A stretch of 64,000 nt of DNA from Halalkalibacter urbisdiaboli (lineage in GTDB: Bacteria; Bacillota; Bacilli; Bacillales; Bacillaceae_D). The stretch covers positions 310,001 through 374,000 of the forward strand of contig NZ_MVJM01000002.1 of NCBI RefSeq assembly GCF_002156385.1, written 5' to 3'. The translations under genes and the position numbers were made by a program. Below are positions 31,001 through 39,898 of this stretch, one piece after another. Within the stretch, counting starts at the first letter, position 1. Each line of letters opens with the position of its first letter. A model generated the notes under the pieces. It saw nothing but the letters and a program-made list of their open reading frames with translations. It was not told the origin of the DNA and did no database searches.

Positions 31001-31149
31001 TGTTTTCCCTCCTAAGATAGTTTGTACTACATGTATACGAGCTTTCTGATAGAATAGACCAACTTTGTCTATATTTTTTTATTATGTTCAATTAATTGAA
31101 AGCCTGAAAAAAATGAAACGACTAAGATAAATCGCAGCAACACGAGTAC

Positions 31150-31187
31150 AAAAAAAACCGATTAAGCATCAGCTCAATCGGTTTTGA
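31150..31187 (-). terminator. racE terminator overlapping the stop codon
   Basis: AAAACCGATT and AATCGGTTTT form a perfect 10-bp stem, followed on the minus strand by a T run. The racE stop TGA lies inside the upstream arm, so the last codons and the terminator share sequence. Confidence 0.9.
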
Positions 31188-31983
31188 CTCCAAGGTTTAT
31201 TGTTCTCACTCGTTCGACATTCATTTCAAGCCAATTATCAGCTAAACGCTTGAATTTATCTGCATCTCCGGTAGTAAAAAACGTATGTTGAGGTGTTCTA
31301 TCCTTAGTGAATAGAAGATTTTTATGGTATAATAATCCACTTACTTCTCTTGCTGTCTCATCACCAGACGAAATAAGATGAATGTCATCACCAACTGCTT
31401 GTTGAATCACATCACGAAGTAAGGGATAATGCGTACACCCGAGAATAAGCGTATCAAATCCCTTCCCTTTTAACGGACGGAGTGTTTCTTCAACAACAGT
31501 CGTCGCTTCCATCCCTTCAAATATCCCACGCTCAACTAAAGGAACAAATGGAGGGCAAGCCAAACTTTCTACTTTTACTTGACTATTAATCGTTTTGAGC
31601 GCTTTTTCATAGGCACGGCTTTGAATCGTACCTGATGTTCCAATAACAGCTACATGGTCTGACTTAGTAACCTTTAATGCACTAATAGCCCCTGGGTGAA
31701 CAACACCTACCACAGGAATCGATAGCTCTCGCTTTACTTCATCTAATACAACCGCTGCAGCTGTATTGCAAGCAATGACGAGCATTTTCATTTGTTCTTC
31801 CATCAATCGTTCAATCATTTCCCACGTAAAAGCACGCACTTCCTCAGGAGTACGTGGACCATAAGGACAACGCGCTGAGTCTCCTATATAAACAATTTCT
31901 TCTTTCGGTAACTGACGAAGAAGCTCCTTCGCAACCGTCAAACCACCTAATCCCGAATCAATAACACCAATTGGTCTATCCAA
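31174..31983 (-). CDS. racE: Glutamate racemase
   Basis: Makes D-glutamate for peptidoglycan. Two catalytic cysteines: C72 in VIACNTAAA and C183 in [10 protein letters not shown]-terminal [12 protein letters not shown]. 269 residues, as in the RacE/MurI family. The start codon is TTG with GAGGGAG upstream. It stands between ysmB and gerM as in B. subtilis. Confidence 0.96.
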   Translation of the reverse strand: MDRPIGVIDSGLGGLTVAKELLRQLPKEEIVYIGDSARCPYGPRTPEEVRAFTWEMIERLMEEQMKMLVIACNTAAAVVLDEVKRELSIPVVGVVHPGAISALKVTKSDHVAVIGTSGTIQSRAYEKALKTINSQVKVESLACPPFVPLVERGIFEGMEATTVVEETLRPLKGKGFDTLILGCTHYPLLRDVIQQAVGDDIHLISSGDETAREVSGLLYHKNLLFTKDRTPQHTFFTTGDADKFKRLADNWLEMNVERVRTINLGVKTD

Positions 31984-32013
31984 CGATACTCCCTCAATTT
32001 CTATGTTGTTCTA

Positions 32014-32460
32014 TTACGATTGATTGACTCGAGTTGCTTTCATTTCACTGTGTAAAACGTGTAAATTTCGTTCGAGACCATCAACCTCATCTTTAGAAAA
32101 GTTTTTTAAAATCCCCTCAAGATACTGCTGTCTTTTCTTTATCACTTCATTAATAATAATTTTCCCTTTATTTAGTAAATGAATCCGAACGACACGACGA
32201 TCCTGTCCATCCCTTACTCGCTCGACTAGTTCATTTTTTTCCATTCTATCAATTAAATCAGTCGTTGTACTACAAGCTAAGTACATTTTGGTTGAGAGTT
32301 CACCTATCGTCATATCACCATATTCATTTAACCATTGTAATGCTACAAACTGCGGTGGTGTGATTGGAAACTGCGTTAGGATCTCACGTCCCTTTTGCTT
32401 CACGATATCGGCAACCATCCTTAATGAACGTTCGATTTGTTCTACTTGCTCGTGACTCAC
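32014..32460 (-). CDS. ysmB: MarR-family transcription regulator (YsmB)
   Basis: 148 residues with a winged-helix domain: PPQFVALQWL, then MTIGELSTKMYLACSTTTDLIDRM and the wing VRDGQDRRVVRIHLL. GTG start at 32460 with AGGAGGGG seven bases upstream; the longer reading lacks a site. Targets unknown. A perfect 10-bp palindrome (CAATATATTG, 32534-32543) lies in its own upstream region and could be an operator. It precedes racE. Confidence 0.88.
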   Translation of the reverse strand: MSHEQVEQIERSLRMVADIVKQKGREILTQFPITPPQFVALQWLNEYGDMTIGELSTKMYLACSTTTDLIDRMEKNELVERVRDGQDRRVVRIHLLNKGKIIINEVIKKRQQYLEGILKNFSKDEVDGLERNLHVLHSEMKATRVNQS

Positions 32461-32647
32461 TTCCACCCCTCCTGTAAAGCCCACTTCGGTTATTTCCAGC
32501 TATAATATAACAGTTGATCTTGTTTGAATCTACCAATATATTGTCTCTGTTTTTTATGAGAAATGCAAGCAAATATCTAGTAAACTCACCTCCGCATAAG
32601 AAAATAGGGCTTTGGTAGCCAAGAAATTCTACTTGTCATTTCCCACA

Positions 32648-32680
32648 AAAAAAGCAATCGTCAAGGACAATTGCTTTTTT
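32648..32680 (-). terminator. ptsHI terminator
   Basis: AAAAAAGCAAT and ATTGCTTTTTT form a stem with an 11-base loop and a T run on the minus strand, three bases after the ptsI stop. Confidence 0.9.
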
Positions 32681-32683
32681 AAT

Positions 32684-34405
32684 CTATCCATTTAAAAAAT
32701 GTTCACGAACTTTCTGTTCAACTTCATCAGCCGTACTTAATTGTAGCATTTCAAGTGCGAAAGAAGATAATTCCTCTTTTGAGAGATTATGAATTTGACT
32801 TCGTGAAGGCAATATCGATGTTGCACTCATGCTAAATTCATCTAAACCAAGTCCAAGGAGAAGAGGAATCGCGATTTCGTCACCAGCCATTTCACCACAC
32901 ATGCCGGCCCATTTTCCATGTTTATGCGCAGCATCAATTACCATTTTAACTAATCTTAAAATCGCAGGGTGGTATGGTTGATATAAATATGACACACGCT
33001 CATTCATCCGATCGGCTGCCATTGTGTATTGAATCAGATCATTTGTTCCGATACTAAAAAAGTCAACCTCTTTGGCAAAAAGATCAGCTGCTATAGCGGT
33101 TGATGGGATTTCTACCATAATTCCAACTTCCATACTATCAGAGACCTTCGTTCCTTCTTTTTGAAGCTGCGCTTTCTCCTCTTGTAAAAGAGCTTTTGCT
33201 TGACGTAACTCCTCAAGCGTAGCAATCATCGGAAACATAATCTTTAAATTCCCATATGCACTTGCTCTTAACAAAGCACGCAATTGTGTTCGGAAAATCG
33301 TTTGCTCCTCTAAGCATAGACGAACAGCTCTAAAGCCTAAAAATGGGTTGAGCTCCTTAGGTAAATCTAAGTATGGTAATTCTTTATCCCCGCCGATATC
33401 AAGTGTTCTAATAACAACTGGCTTACCGTCCATTCGTTCAACAACTTCTTTATACGCTTCAAACTGCTCTTCCTCACTCGGAAGACGATCGCGGCCCATA
33501 TAAAGAAACTCAGTACGGTATAGTCCTACACCTTCTGCACCATTGTTTAAAACACCATCTACATCCTTAGGTGTCCCAATATTTGCAGCAAGTTCTACAT
33601 GTTTACCATCTTTTGTCGTAGTTGGCTCATTAACAAGCTTGGCCCATTCTTCCTTTTGCCTTTCAAACTTCTCTTTCTTTGTTTGATAATGTGCCAATTG
33701 CTCAGCCGAAGGGTCAATAATAACGTCACCATCTAACCCATCGACAATCATTAATGTTCCTGTTTCAACTTGCTTTGTCACTTCCTTCGTCCCAACAACA
33801 GCTGGAATTTCTAAAGATCGTGACATAATCGCCGAGTGAGATGTACGACCACCAATATCTGTGGCAAACCCTTTAATAAAGACTGGGTTAAGTTGAGCCG
33901 TATCGGATGGTGTTAAATCCTCAGCTATAACAATGGTCTCTTCTGAAATTGTCGCGAGAGATTGAGCTTTAATCCCAAGAAGGTGACCAAGTACTCTCTT
34001 TGTTACATCGCGGATATCCGCTGCTCTTTCCTTCATATACTCGTTATCCATATTTTCAAACATAGAGATAAACATCGTTGCCACTTCATTCAAAGCGTAC
34101 TCAGCATTTTGTTTATCCTGATTGATCTTTTCTTTAACAGCATCAATTAATTCAGGATCATTAAGTACAAGGAGATGAGCTGAAAAGATTTCAGCTTTAT
34201 CTGCGCCAAGTTCTGTTTCAGCTTTATCACGAATCACACGCAATTCTTCCTGTGAAGTCGCTAACGCATCTAAAAAGAGCTGAATTTCTTGGTCTGCATT
34301 CTCTACATTACGTAATTCTATGTTGAAGTCAGGCTCTTCGTGGACAAAAGCCTTAGCAATTGCAACACCTGCTGATGCTGCTATGCCTGAGAGTTTTTGT
34401 TGCAT
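32684..34405 (-). CDS. ptsI: PTS enzyme I (phosphoenolpyruvate-protein phosphotransferase)
   Basis: Transfers phosphate from PEP to HPr, the first step of sugar uptake by the PTS. The phosphorylated histidine is H190 in [15 protein letters not shown]-binding segments include [18 protein letters not shown] and [15 protein letters not shown]. 573 residues. It follows ptsH after five bases. It replaces other genes in the usual ysmB-gerE neighbourhood. Confidence 0.97.
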   Translation of the reverse strand: MQQKLSGIAASAGVAIAKAFVHEEPDFNIELRNVENADQEIQLFLDALATSQEELRVIRDKAETELGADKAEIFSAHLLVLNDPELIDAVKEKINQDKQNAEYALNEVATMFISMFENMDNEYMKERAADIRDVTKRVLGHLLGIKAQSLATISEETIVIAEDLTPSDTAQLNPVFIKGFATDIGGRTSHSAIMSRSLEIPAVVGTKEVTKQVETGTLMIVDGLDGDVIIDPSAEQLAHYQTKKEKFERQKEEWAKLVNEPTTTKDGKHVELAANIGTPKDVDGVLNNGAEGVGLYRTEFLYMGRDRLPSEEEQFEAYKEVVERMDGKPVVIRTLDIGGDKELPYLDLPKELNPFLGFRAVRLCLEEQTIFRTQLRALLRASAYGNLKIMFPMIATLEELRQAKALLQEEKAQLQKEGTKVSDSMEVGIMVEIPSTAIAADLFAKEVDFFSIGTNDLIQYTMAADRMNERVSYLYQPYHPAILRLVKMVIDAAHKHGKWAGMCGEMAGDEIAIPLLLGLGLDEFSMSATSILPSRSQIHNLSKEELSSFALEMLQLSTADEVEQKVREHFLNG

Positions 34406-34410
34406 GCTAG

Positions 34411-34674
34411 TTACTCACCTAACCCGTCTTTAATAATCTCTTCAATACCTTTTAAAGCTTCGTTTGCGTCTGCTCCTTCTGCTTTTACTACTACCTCTGC
34501 ACCTTGGCCAACACCTAGTGACATAACCCCCATAATTGACTTAAGGTTAACAGACTTTCCTTTGTACTCAAGTGTAATATCAGATGAATATTGTCCTGCC
34601 TTGTTTACTAATTGTGTAGCTGGACGTGCGTGAATTCCTGTTTCTGCTGTAATTTTAAATGTTTTTTCTGCCAT
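34411..34674 (-). CDS. ptsH: HPr phosphocarrier protein
   Basis: 87 residues. H15 (TGIHARPAT) receives phosphate from enzyme I, and S46 ([10 protein letters not shown]) is the regulatory site for HPr kinase, which links it to carbon catabolite repression in Firmicutes. It lies downstream of glcT but with no ptsG in between. A promoter and an RNA antiterminator lie in the 267-bp upstream gap. Confidence 0.97.
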   Translation of the reverse strand: MAEKTFKITAETGIHARPATQLVNKAGQYSSDITLEYKGKSVNLKSIMGVMSLGVGQGAEVVVKAEGADANEALKGIEEIIKDGLGE

Positions 34675-34773
34675 TAATAATCAACCTCTCTCAATTAAAA
34701 ATTTTGGGTGAAACAACTTTTACTAACTCCTATGCAAGTATGCCCAATTTGTTCTTTCTTTTACTCGTTTGAA

Positions 34774-34802
34774 AATATGAATGAAAACGTTTTATCCTTC
34801 AA
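34774..34802 (-). promoter_or_regulatory. ptsH promoter with cre-like sequence in the spacer
   Basis: Minus strand TTGAAG, 17-bp spacer, CATATT. The spacer contains the core of TGAAAACGTTTTAT (34782-34795), which fits the first ten positions of the CcpA operator consensus but not its last two. The site would let CcpA influence ptsHI; this is inference. Confidence 0.4.
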
Positions 34803-34896
34803 GCATACTAAAAACAGGCACCAGCAAAGAAACGCACATGACAGATTGAAGTGCACATATTTAGAGTACCCCTTCAAACCCTCATATACACTTTCC

Positions 34897-34929
34897 TTAC
34901 TCATGCCTGATCGAGTCAGTAACACGTAA
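34897..34929 (-). promoter_or_regulatory. GlcT-type ribonucleic antiterminator (RAT) site
   Basis: The minus strand reads CGTGTTACTGACTCGATC followed by AGGCATGAGTAA. It can form the RAT stem (TTAC/GTAA outer, CTGA/TCAG inner, with asymmetric loops) and closely resembles the sites bound by GlcT and SacY, as I remember them. Such a site normally sits in the ptsG leader. Here it lies 13 bp after the glcT stop and about 220 nt before ptsH. A matching terminator is not clear: TGCCTG followed by TTTTT at about 34811-34823 could pair with CAGGCA of the site. Confidence 0.7.
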
Positions 34930-34941
34930 ATTTAAGTGTAA

Positions 34942-35787
34942 CTACTTATGTATGCTTAAAAGCTTTTTTAAGAAAAGAACAACATCAGGCATTTGGCCAA
35001 TTGAATAAGAACTAGAAAAACGATTATTCAATAGGTCAACAATAAGATTAGTAACATTATAGCATAACTGAAATTCTTCTTTCAATACATGTGTTAGATT
35101 ATTAGAACGATAAATATCTCCGTCCACTTTAAAGCGGTCGACTACATCACACAAATAACTAACAATTCGCATATATTGTACCGATTGTTTATCAATGTGA
35201 ATGTTTAATTCCTTTTCAATTAATTCAACCAATTCGTGAATTAATTGAGGATGCACACTTGTTTCTGCAATTGTTTTTTTAGAGTATGCACGGTTAATAT
35301 GCAATGTAATAAAGCCGATTTCCGCTTCAGGAAGCTCGACATCTAAACCTATATTTAGTTGTTCGACTACTTTACGTGCAACAGCAAACTCCTGTGGAAA
35401 CATTATCTCTGTTTCCATTAAAAAAGGGTTGGGTATTTCAATTCCTTGTTCAATACGACGAATTGCAAACTGGATATGGTCGGTTAACGCCAAATGAATT
35501 CGTTCATCTAATTTAATCTGTAGCTGCGCCTGAATAAATTGAACCATTTCTTCGATAAGCAAAATAAGAGACTCATCAACATCTGATAAAAGCTGCTTAT
35601 ATCGCTCTTGTTCAGAACCATCAACTAACAGGAAAAGCTTATCCACATCTTGTTCGCTTATTAATTCTCCTTGATTACGCCCAAATCCGATCCCTTTCCC
35701 GATTAGAATTACTTCTTGATTCCCAGAACGTTCAGCTATGACGACATTATTATTTAATATTTTTTTTATTAAAAACGAGCTAATCAT
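34942..35787 (-). CDS. glcT: Transcriptional antiterminator of the BglG family, GlcT-like
   Basis: RNA-binding antiterminator of 281 residues: CAT domain (1-55, FLIKKILNNNVV, LIGKGIGFGR), PRD1 (about 70-170) and PRD2 (about 180-281). PRD1 keeps its phosphorylatable histidines H104 (LTDHIQFA) and H163 (TLHINRA). In PRD2 the two positions that carry histidine in GlcT read Y211 (VSYLCDVV) and K274 (LFLKKLLS). PRD2 is therefore probably not controlled by HPr. The neighbours ptsH and ptsI support the GlcT assignment over LicT or SacY. Confidence 0.85.
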   Translation of the reverse strand: MISSFLIKKILNNNVVIAERSGNQEVILIGKGIGFGRNQGELISEQDVDKLFLLVDGSEQERYKQLLSDVDESLILLIEEMVQFIQAQLQIKLDERIHLALTDHIQFAIRRIEQGIEIPNPFLMETEIMFPQEFAVARKVVEQLNIGLDVELPEAEIGFITLHINRAYSKKTIAETSVHPQLIHELVELIEKELNIHIDKQSVQYMRIVSYLCDVVDRFKVDGDIYRSNNLTHVLKEEFQLCYNVTNLIVDLLNNRFSSSYSIGQMPDVVLFLKKLLSIHK

Positions 35788-35924
35788 TGGCTAAACCTCT
35801 CTTAAGTCAGCTTGTAGTTGTCTTCTTACTTACGTGAGTGAACACCTTCATCTTATCTGAATAGATTAAAAAACGTCAATACTGGTTTACATTGATAAAT
35901 TAGTTTTTGTCAACTACTTGAATC

Positions 35925-35952
35925 ACAAGAGTTCGTAGTTGCACATATACTA
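35925..35952 (+). promoter_or_regulatory. Sigma-K promoter of gerE
   Basis: CATATACTA matches the sigma-K -10 pattern CATA-N3-TA, and AC lies 17 bp upstream as expected for -35. gerE is a sigma-K gene in B. subtilis, so the match agrees with known biology. Confidence 0.6.
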
Positions 35953-36025
35953 TGATGACTAAACCCCTTCAAACCGGGAACCTTCCCAGCATTGCTCTCA
36001 GCCTGAGCAAGAAGGAGTGAACTCA

Positions 36026-36250
36026 TTGAAAGGAGCAGAATTTGGACCAAAACCTTTACTTACGAAAAGGGAACGCGAAGTTTTTGAACTACTCGTCCAA
36101 GATAAGACGACAAAAGAAATCGCTCAATTACTTTTCATAAGTGAAAAAACCGTTCGAAATCACATTTCCAATACAATGCAGAAGTTGGGGGTAAAGGGGC
36201 GCTCTCAAGCCGTCATCGAACTAATCAGACTAGGTGAGCTTGAAATATAA
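36026..36250 (+). CDS. gerE: Spore coat gene regulator GerE
   Basis: LuxR-type helix-turn-helix protein that acts late in the mother cell and controls coat genes. 74 residues with LTKREREVFELLVQDKTTKEIA and the recognition region ISEKTVRNHISNTMQKLG. TTG start chosen: GGAG is eight bases before it and it gives the length of B. subtilis GerE; an in-frame GTG three codons earlier overlaps the ribosome binding site. Lone plus-strand gene between glcT and sdhB. Confidence 0.95.
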   Translation: MKGAEFGPKPLLTKREREVFELLVQDKTTKEIAQLLFISEKTVRNHISNTMQKLGVKGRSQAVIELIRLGELEI

Positions 36251-36284
36251 TTAAACACCCGCTTAAACTATGAGCATCACATCA

Positions 36285-36325
36285 AAACTAAAAACCAGCA
36301 TCTTGGAATTGCTGGTTTTTAGTTT
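36285..36325 (+). terminator. gerE terminator
   Basis: AAACTAAAAACCAGCA pairs perfectly with TGCTGGTTTTTAGTTT (16 bp) around a nine-base loop. It ends in a T-rich arm and lies 35 bp after the gerE stop. Confidence 0.85.
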
Positions 36326-36340
36326 AATGCTCTTTTTATA

Positions 36341-36370
36341 CAAAAAGGCCTCTTCATTAAGAAGAAGCCT
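36341..36370 (-). terminator. sdhCAB terminator
   Basis: AGGCTTCTTC and GAAGAGGCCT pair with one mismatch on the minus strand and are followed by TTTTTG. It lies 10 bp after the sdhB stop. Confidence 0.8.
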
Positions 36371-36380
36371 AAAATACTTA

Positions 36381-37133
36381 TCAATCACTCCCGAAGAAGT
36401 TTTTGAATGATTGTAATGTCGTTTGACGGTTAAGTGCAGCAATCGATGTTGTTAATGGAATTCCCTTCGGACAAGATTGAACACAGTTTTGTGAGTTGCC
36501 ACAGTTGGCAAGTCCGCCGTCTCCCATAATCGTTTCAAGACGTTCAGCCTTATTCATTTCACCAGTTGGATGAGCATTGAATAAACGAACTTGCGAAAGC
36601 GGTGCTGGACCAATAAAATCAGATTTACTGTTTACATTCGGACATGCTTCTAAGCAAACTCCACAAGTCATGCATTTTGATAATTCATAAGCCCATTGAC
36701 GTTTTGTCTCAGCCATCCGAGGTCCTGGACCTAAATCATATGTTCCATCAATTGGAATCCATGCTTTAACTTTCTTTAACGAATCAAACATACGGCTACG
36801 ATCAATGACTAAGTCACGAACAACAGGAAATGTCTTCATTGGTTCAAGACGAATTGGTTGTTCTAGTTGATCAACAAGAGCTGTACAAGATTGACGCGGC
36901 TTTCCGTTGATAACCATCGAACATGCTCCACACACTTCCTCAAGGCAGTTCATTTCCCAAGCGATTGGTGTCGTTTGTTCACCTTTTGTATTTACTGGGT
37001 TACGACGAAATTCCATCAATGCGGAAATAACGTTCATATTAGGACGATATGGTACTTCAAATTCCTCTTGATAAGGACTGCTGTTCGGGTCATCTTGTCG
37101 TGTTACAACGAAACGAATTGATTTTTCACTCAT
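36381..37133 (-). CDS. sdhB: Succinate dehydrogenase iron-sulfur subunit
   Basis: Passes electrons from the SdhA flavin to the membrane quinone site. The N-terminal ferredoxin domain has the [2Fe-2S] cysteines in CLEEVCGACSMV and C at PRQSC; the C-terminal part has CMTCGVCLEACPN and CGNSQNCVQSCP for the other clusters. 250 residues. It overlaps the sdhA stop by 4 bp. Confidence 0.97.
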   Translation of the reverse strand: MSEKSIRFVVTRQDDPNSSPYQEEFEVPYRPNMNVISALMEFRRNPVNTKGEQTTPIAWEMNCLEEVCGACSMVINGKPRQSCTALVDQLEQPIRLEPMKTFPVVRDLVIDRSRMFDSLKKVKAWIPIDGTYDLGPGPRMAETKRQWAYELSKCMTCGVCLEACPNVNSKSDFIGPAPLSQVRLFNAHPTGEMNKAERLETIMGDGGLANCGNSQNCVQSCPKGIPLTTSIAALNRQTTLQSFKNFFGSD

Positions 37134-38902
37134 GATTTAACAGCTCCTTGTTGTTTCTTTTGTGAATAGTCACGTTTACGTGGTTGAATTAATGATGTAT
37201 CAACCTCTTCATATTCGAACTCTGGTGCTTTCGTTTCGGCATTGTATTTAGCTTTTGTTGTTTTTAAGAAGTCTTCGTCATTACGTTCTGGGAATTCAGG
37301 TTTGTAATGAGCACCACGACTTTCGTTACGATTATAAGCGCCAAGCGTAATAACGCGTGCTAGCTTAAGCATTCCATCTAACTGACGAGTAAACGAAGCT
37401 CCTTGGTTGCTCCATTTAGCTGTATCATTAATGTTAATGTTTTGATAACGCTCCATTAATTCCTGAATCTTTTCATCTGTCTTAAGAAGCTTATCATTAT
37501 AACGAACGACTGTTACGTTATCTGTCATCCATTCCCCTAACTCTTTATGAAGGATGTATGCATTTTCAGTACCATCCATACTCATGATGTTGTTGAAAGT
37601 ATCTTGCTCTTTCTTCACTTCATTTTCAAATACTGATGATGCAATTGCATCTGTAGACTTTTCTAAACCATTAATATAGTTAACCGCATTTGGTCCAGCA
37701 ACCATTCCACCATAAATCGCAGATAATAATGAGTTTGCTCCTAAGCGGTTTGCTCCATGTTGAGAATAGTCACATTCACCGGCTGCAAATAAACCTGGAA
37801 TATTTGTCATCTGATCATAGTCGATCCACATTCCACCCATAGAATAGTGAACAGCTGGGAAGATTTTCATTGGCACTTTACGAGGATCATCACCCATGAA
37901 TTTCTCGTAGATTTCAATAATTCCACCAAGTTTAATATCAAGCTCTTTCGGATCTTTATGTGAAAGATCAAGATAAACCATGTTCTCGCCATTAATCCCT
38001 AACTTCTGCTCAACACATACATCAAAGATTTCACGAGTCGCGATATCACGCGGAACAAGGTTACCATAAGCAGGATATTTTTCTTCTAGGAAGTACCACG
38101 GTTTTCCGTCTTTGTACGTCCATACGCGTCCGCCTTCACCACGTGCTGATTCACTCATAAGACGTAATTTATCGTCACCCGGAATCGCAGTTGGATGGAT
38201 TTGAATAAATTCACCATTTGCATAGTAAACGCCTTGCTCATAAAGCTTCGCGGCTGCATATCCCGTATTAATAACAGAGTTTGTTGATTTCCCAAAAATG
38301 ATTCCAGGGCCACCCGTTGCCATAATGACCGCATCTGCAGGGAAGCTACGAATTTCAGAAGACTTCAAATCCTGTGCCGTAATCCCGCGACAGGTTCCTT
38401 CATCATCGACAATAGCAGAAAGGAATTCCCAACCTTCATACTTCGTAACTAGTCCACTTGTTTCGTGACGACGTACTTGTTCATCTAATGCATACAATAA
38501 TTGCTGACCTGTTGTTGCCCCTGCAAACGCTGTACGGTGATGCTGTGTACCACCAAAACGACGGAAATCTAATAAGCCTTCTGGCGTACGGTTAAACATA
38601 ACACCCATACGGTCCATTAAGTGAATGATTCCAGGCGCTGCTTCAGTCATTGCTTTAACTGGTGGTTGGTTTGCTAAAAAGTCCCCACCGTATACTGTAT
38701 CATCAAAGTGCTCCCATGGAGAGTCACCCTCACCCTTTGTATTAACGGCCCCATTAATCCCGCCCTGCGCACATACAGAGTGAGAACGTTTAACTGGCAC
38801 TAGTGAAAAAAGATCCACTGGGACGCCTTTTTCTGCTGCTTTAATTGTCGCCATCAGACCAGCTAGTCCGCCACCGACAACAATGATTCTTCCTTTACTC
38901 AT
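37130..38902 (-). CDS. sdhA: Succinate dehydrogenase flavoprotein subunit
   Basis: FAD subunit that oxidises succinate to fumarate. N-terminal VVGGGLAGLMATIKAAE binds FAD, SVCAQGGINGAVN holds the flavin-linking histidine region, and active-site segments HRTAFAGATTG and GANRLGANSLL are seen. 590 residues. It sits between sdhC and sdhB. Confidence 0.97.
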   Translation of the reverse strand: MSKGRIIVVGGGLAGLMATIKAAEKGVPVDLFSLVPVKRSHSVCAQGGINGAVNTKGEGDSPWEHFDDTVYGGDFLANQPPVKAMTEAAPGIIHLMDRMGVMFNRTPEGLLDFRRFGGTQHHRTAFAGATTGQQLLYALDEQVRRHETSGLVTKYEGWEFLSAIVDDEGTCRGITAQDLKSSEIRSFPADAVIMATGGPGIIFGKSTNSVINTGYAAAKLYEQGVYYANGEFIQIHPTAIPGDDKLRLMSESARGEGGRVWTYKDGKPWYFLEEKYPAYGNLVPRDIATREIFDVCVEQKLGINGENMVYLDLSHKDPKELDIKLGGIIEIYEKFMGDDPRKVPMKIFPAVHYSMGGMWIDYDQMTNIPGLFAAGECDYSQHGANRLGANSLLSAIYGGMVAGPNAVNYINGLEKSTDAIASSVFENEVKKEQDTFNNIMSMDGTENAYILHKELGEWMTDNVTVVRYNDKLLKTDEKIQELMERYQNININDTAKWSNQGASFTRQLDGMLKLARVITLGAYNRNESRGAHYKPEFPERNDEDFLKTTKAKYNAETKAPEFEYEEVDTSLIQPRKRDYSQKKQQGAVKS

Positions 38903-38915
38903 ATAGACCCACCCC

Positions 38916-39545
38916 TTATAAGACTGCTAAGTCCGGATTAATGAACGCTAAAATCGCACGAATTCCAATGAAAGTTAAAACAACGAAGATTGCAATTGTT
39001 ACGTATGTTGCAATTTGTTGCGAACGCGGTGTAACTGTGATACCCCAAGATACGGCAAAAGACCAAAGACCGTTAGCTAAGTGGAATGTTGCAGATACTA
39101 CACCGACAATATAGAAGATTAACATAAATGGAGAACTTAAAATATCAGCCATCATATTGTAATTTACTTCAGCACCAAACGCTGCCGCAATACGAGTTTC
39201 CCACACATGCCATGCGATAAAAATTAACAGGATTATCCCTGAAATACGTTGCAAGCGGAACATCCAGTTTCTAAAAAATCCATAACGACCTGTATTATTT
39301 TGCGCTTGAAACGCAATATAAAGTCCATAAATAGCGTGATAAAGCATTGGAATGAAGATGATGAAGATTTCGAGTGCGTAGCGGAACGGTAAGCTTTCCA
39401 TAAAGTGCGAAGCTTGATTAAAGGCGCTTGCTCCTCGTGTTGCGAAATGATTGACGACCAAATGCTGAACTAAAAATAATCCAACAGGTATTACGCCAAG
39501 TAAAGAGTGTAACTTTCGGTTAAAATACTCACGATTACCAGCCAT
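38916..39545 (-). CDS. sdhC: Succinate dehydrogenase cytochrome b558 subunit
   Basis: Membrane anchor with two haems and the menaquinone site. 209 residues, five hydrophobic segments; the axial histidine candidates are in LLGVIPVGLFLVQHLVVNH, LYHAIYGLY, IAWHVWET and FHLANGLW. First gene of sdhCAB. Confidence 0.96.
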   Translation of the reverse strand: MAGNREYFNRKLHSLLGVIPVGLFLVQHLVVNHFATRGASAFNQASHFMESLPFRYALEIFIIFIPMLYHAIYGLYIAFQAQNNTGRYGFFRNWMFRLQRISGIILLIFIAWHVWETRIAAAFGAEVNYNMMADILSSPFMLIFYIVGVVSATFHLANGLWSFAVSWGITVTPRSQQIATYVTIAIFVVLTFIGIRAILAFINPDLAVL

Positions 39546-39712
39546 ACTTTTCCCCCCAATTTTTTTAATTCCTATCCATACTCCTAGACGTTCTCTTTCT
39601 GCTTTCTTCTTCGTATAATATGTACCTCCCCACCGCGAAACATCGTGATATGGAAATGCTACGAAAAAATGAAACTTATATTAAGTTTCTGTGAAAAAAA
39701 TCCGACAAATTT

Positions 39713-39741
39713 ATTGTACTCCCATCGGATAACCGCGTCAA
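39713..39741 (-). promoter_or_regulatory. Sigma-A promoter of sdhCAB
   Basis: Minus strand TTGACG, 17-bp spacer, TACAAT, about 170 bp upstream of sdhC. The rest of the 39546-39898 gap is very AT-rich and shows no gene. Confidence 0.75.
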
Positions 39742-39898
39742 GAAAACGTATACAGGCTATTATTTTTTTCTAATATAACAATAAAAGGGTAAAAAAGAAC
39801 AAAAATAAAAAGACATTGCTCCATTAATTTCATTTTACTAAAAATAAAATTATAGAACAAAGCCTTTATAAAAAATTGTTCATCCTAATTATGTATTA

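Noticed and set aside
34396-34633. Frame opposite ptsH
   Set aside because: Antisense shadow of HPr, which has H15 and S46 in the right places.
36251-36380. ysmA (acyl-CoA thioesterase) remnant beside gerE
   Set aside because: The gap contains only two terminators and no residual coding pattern.
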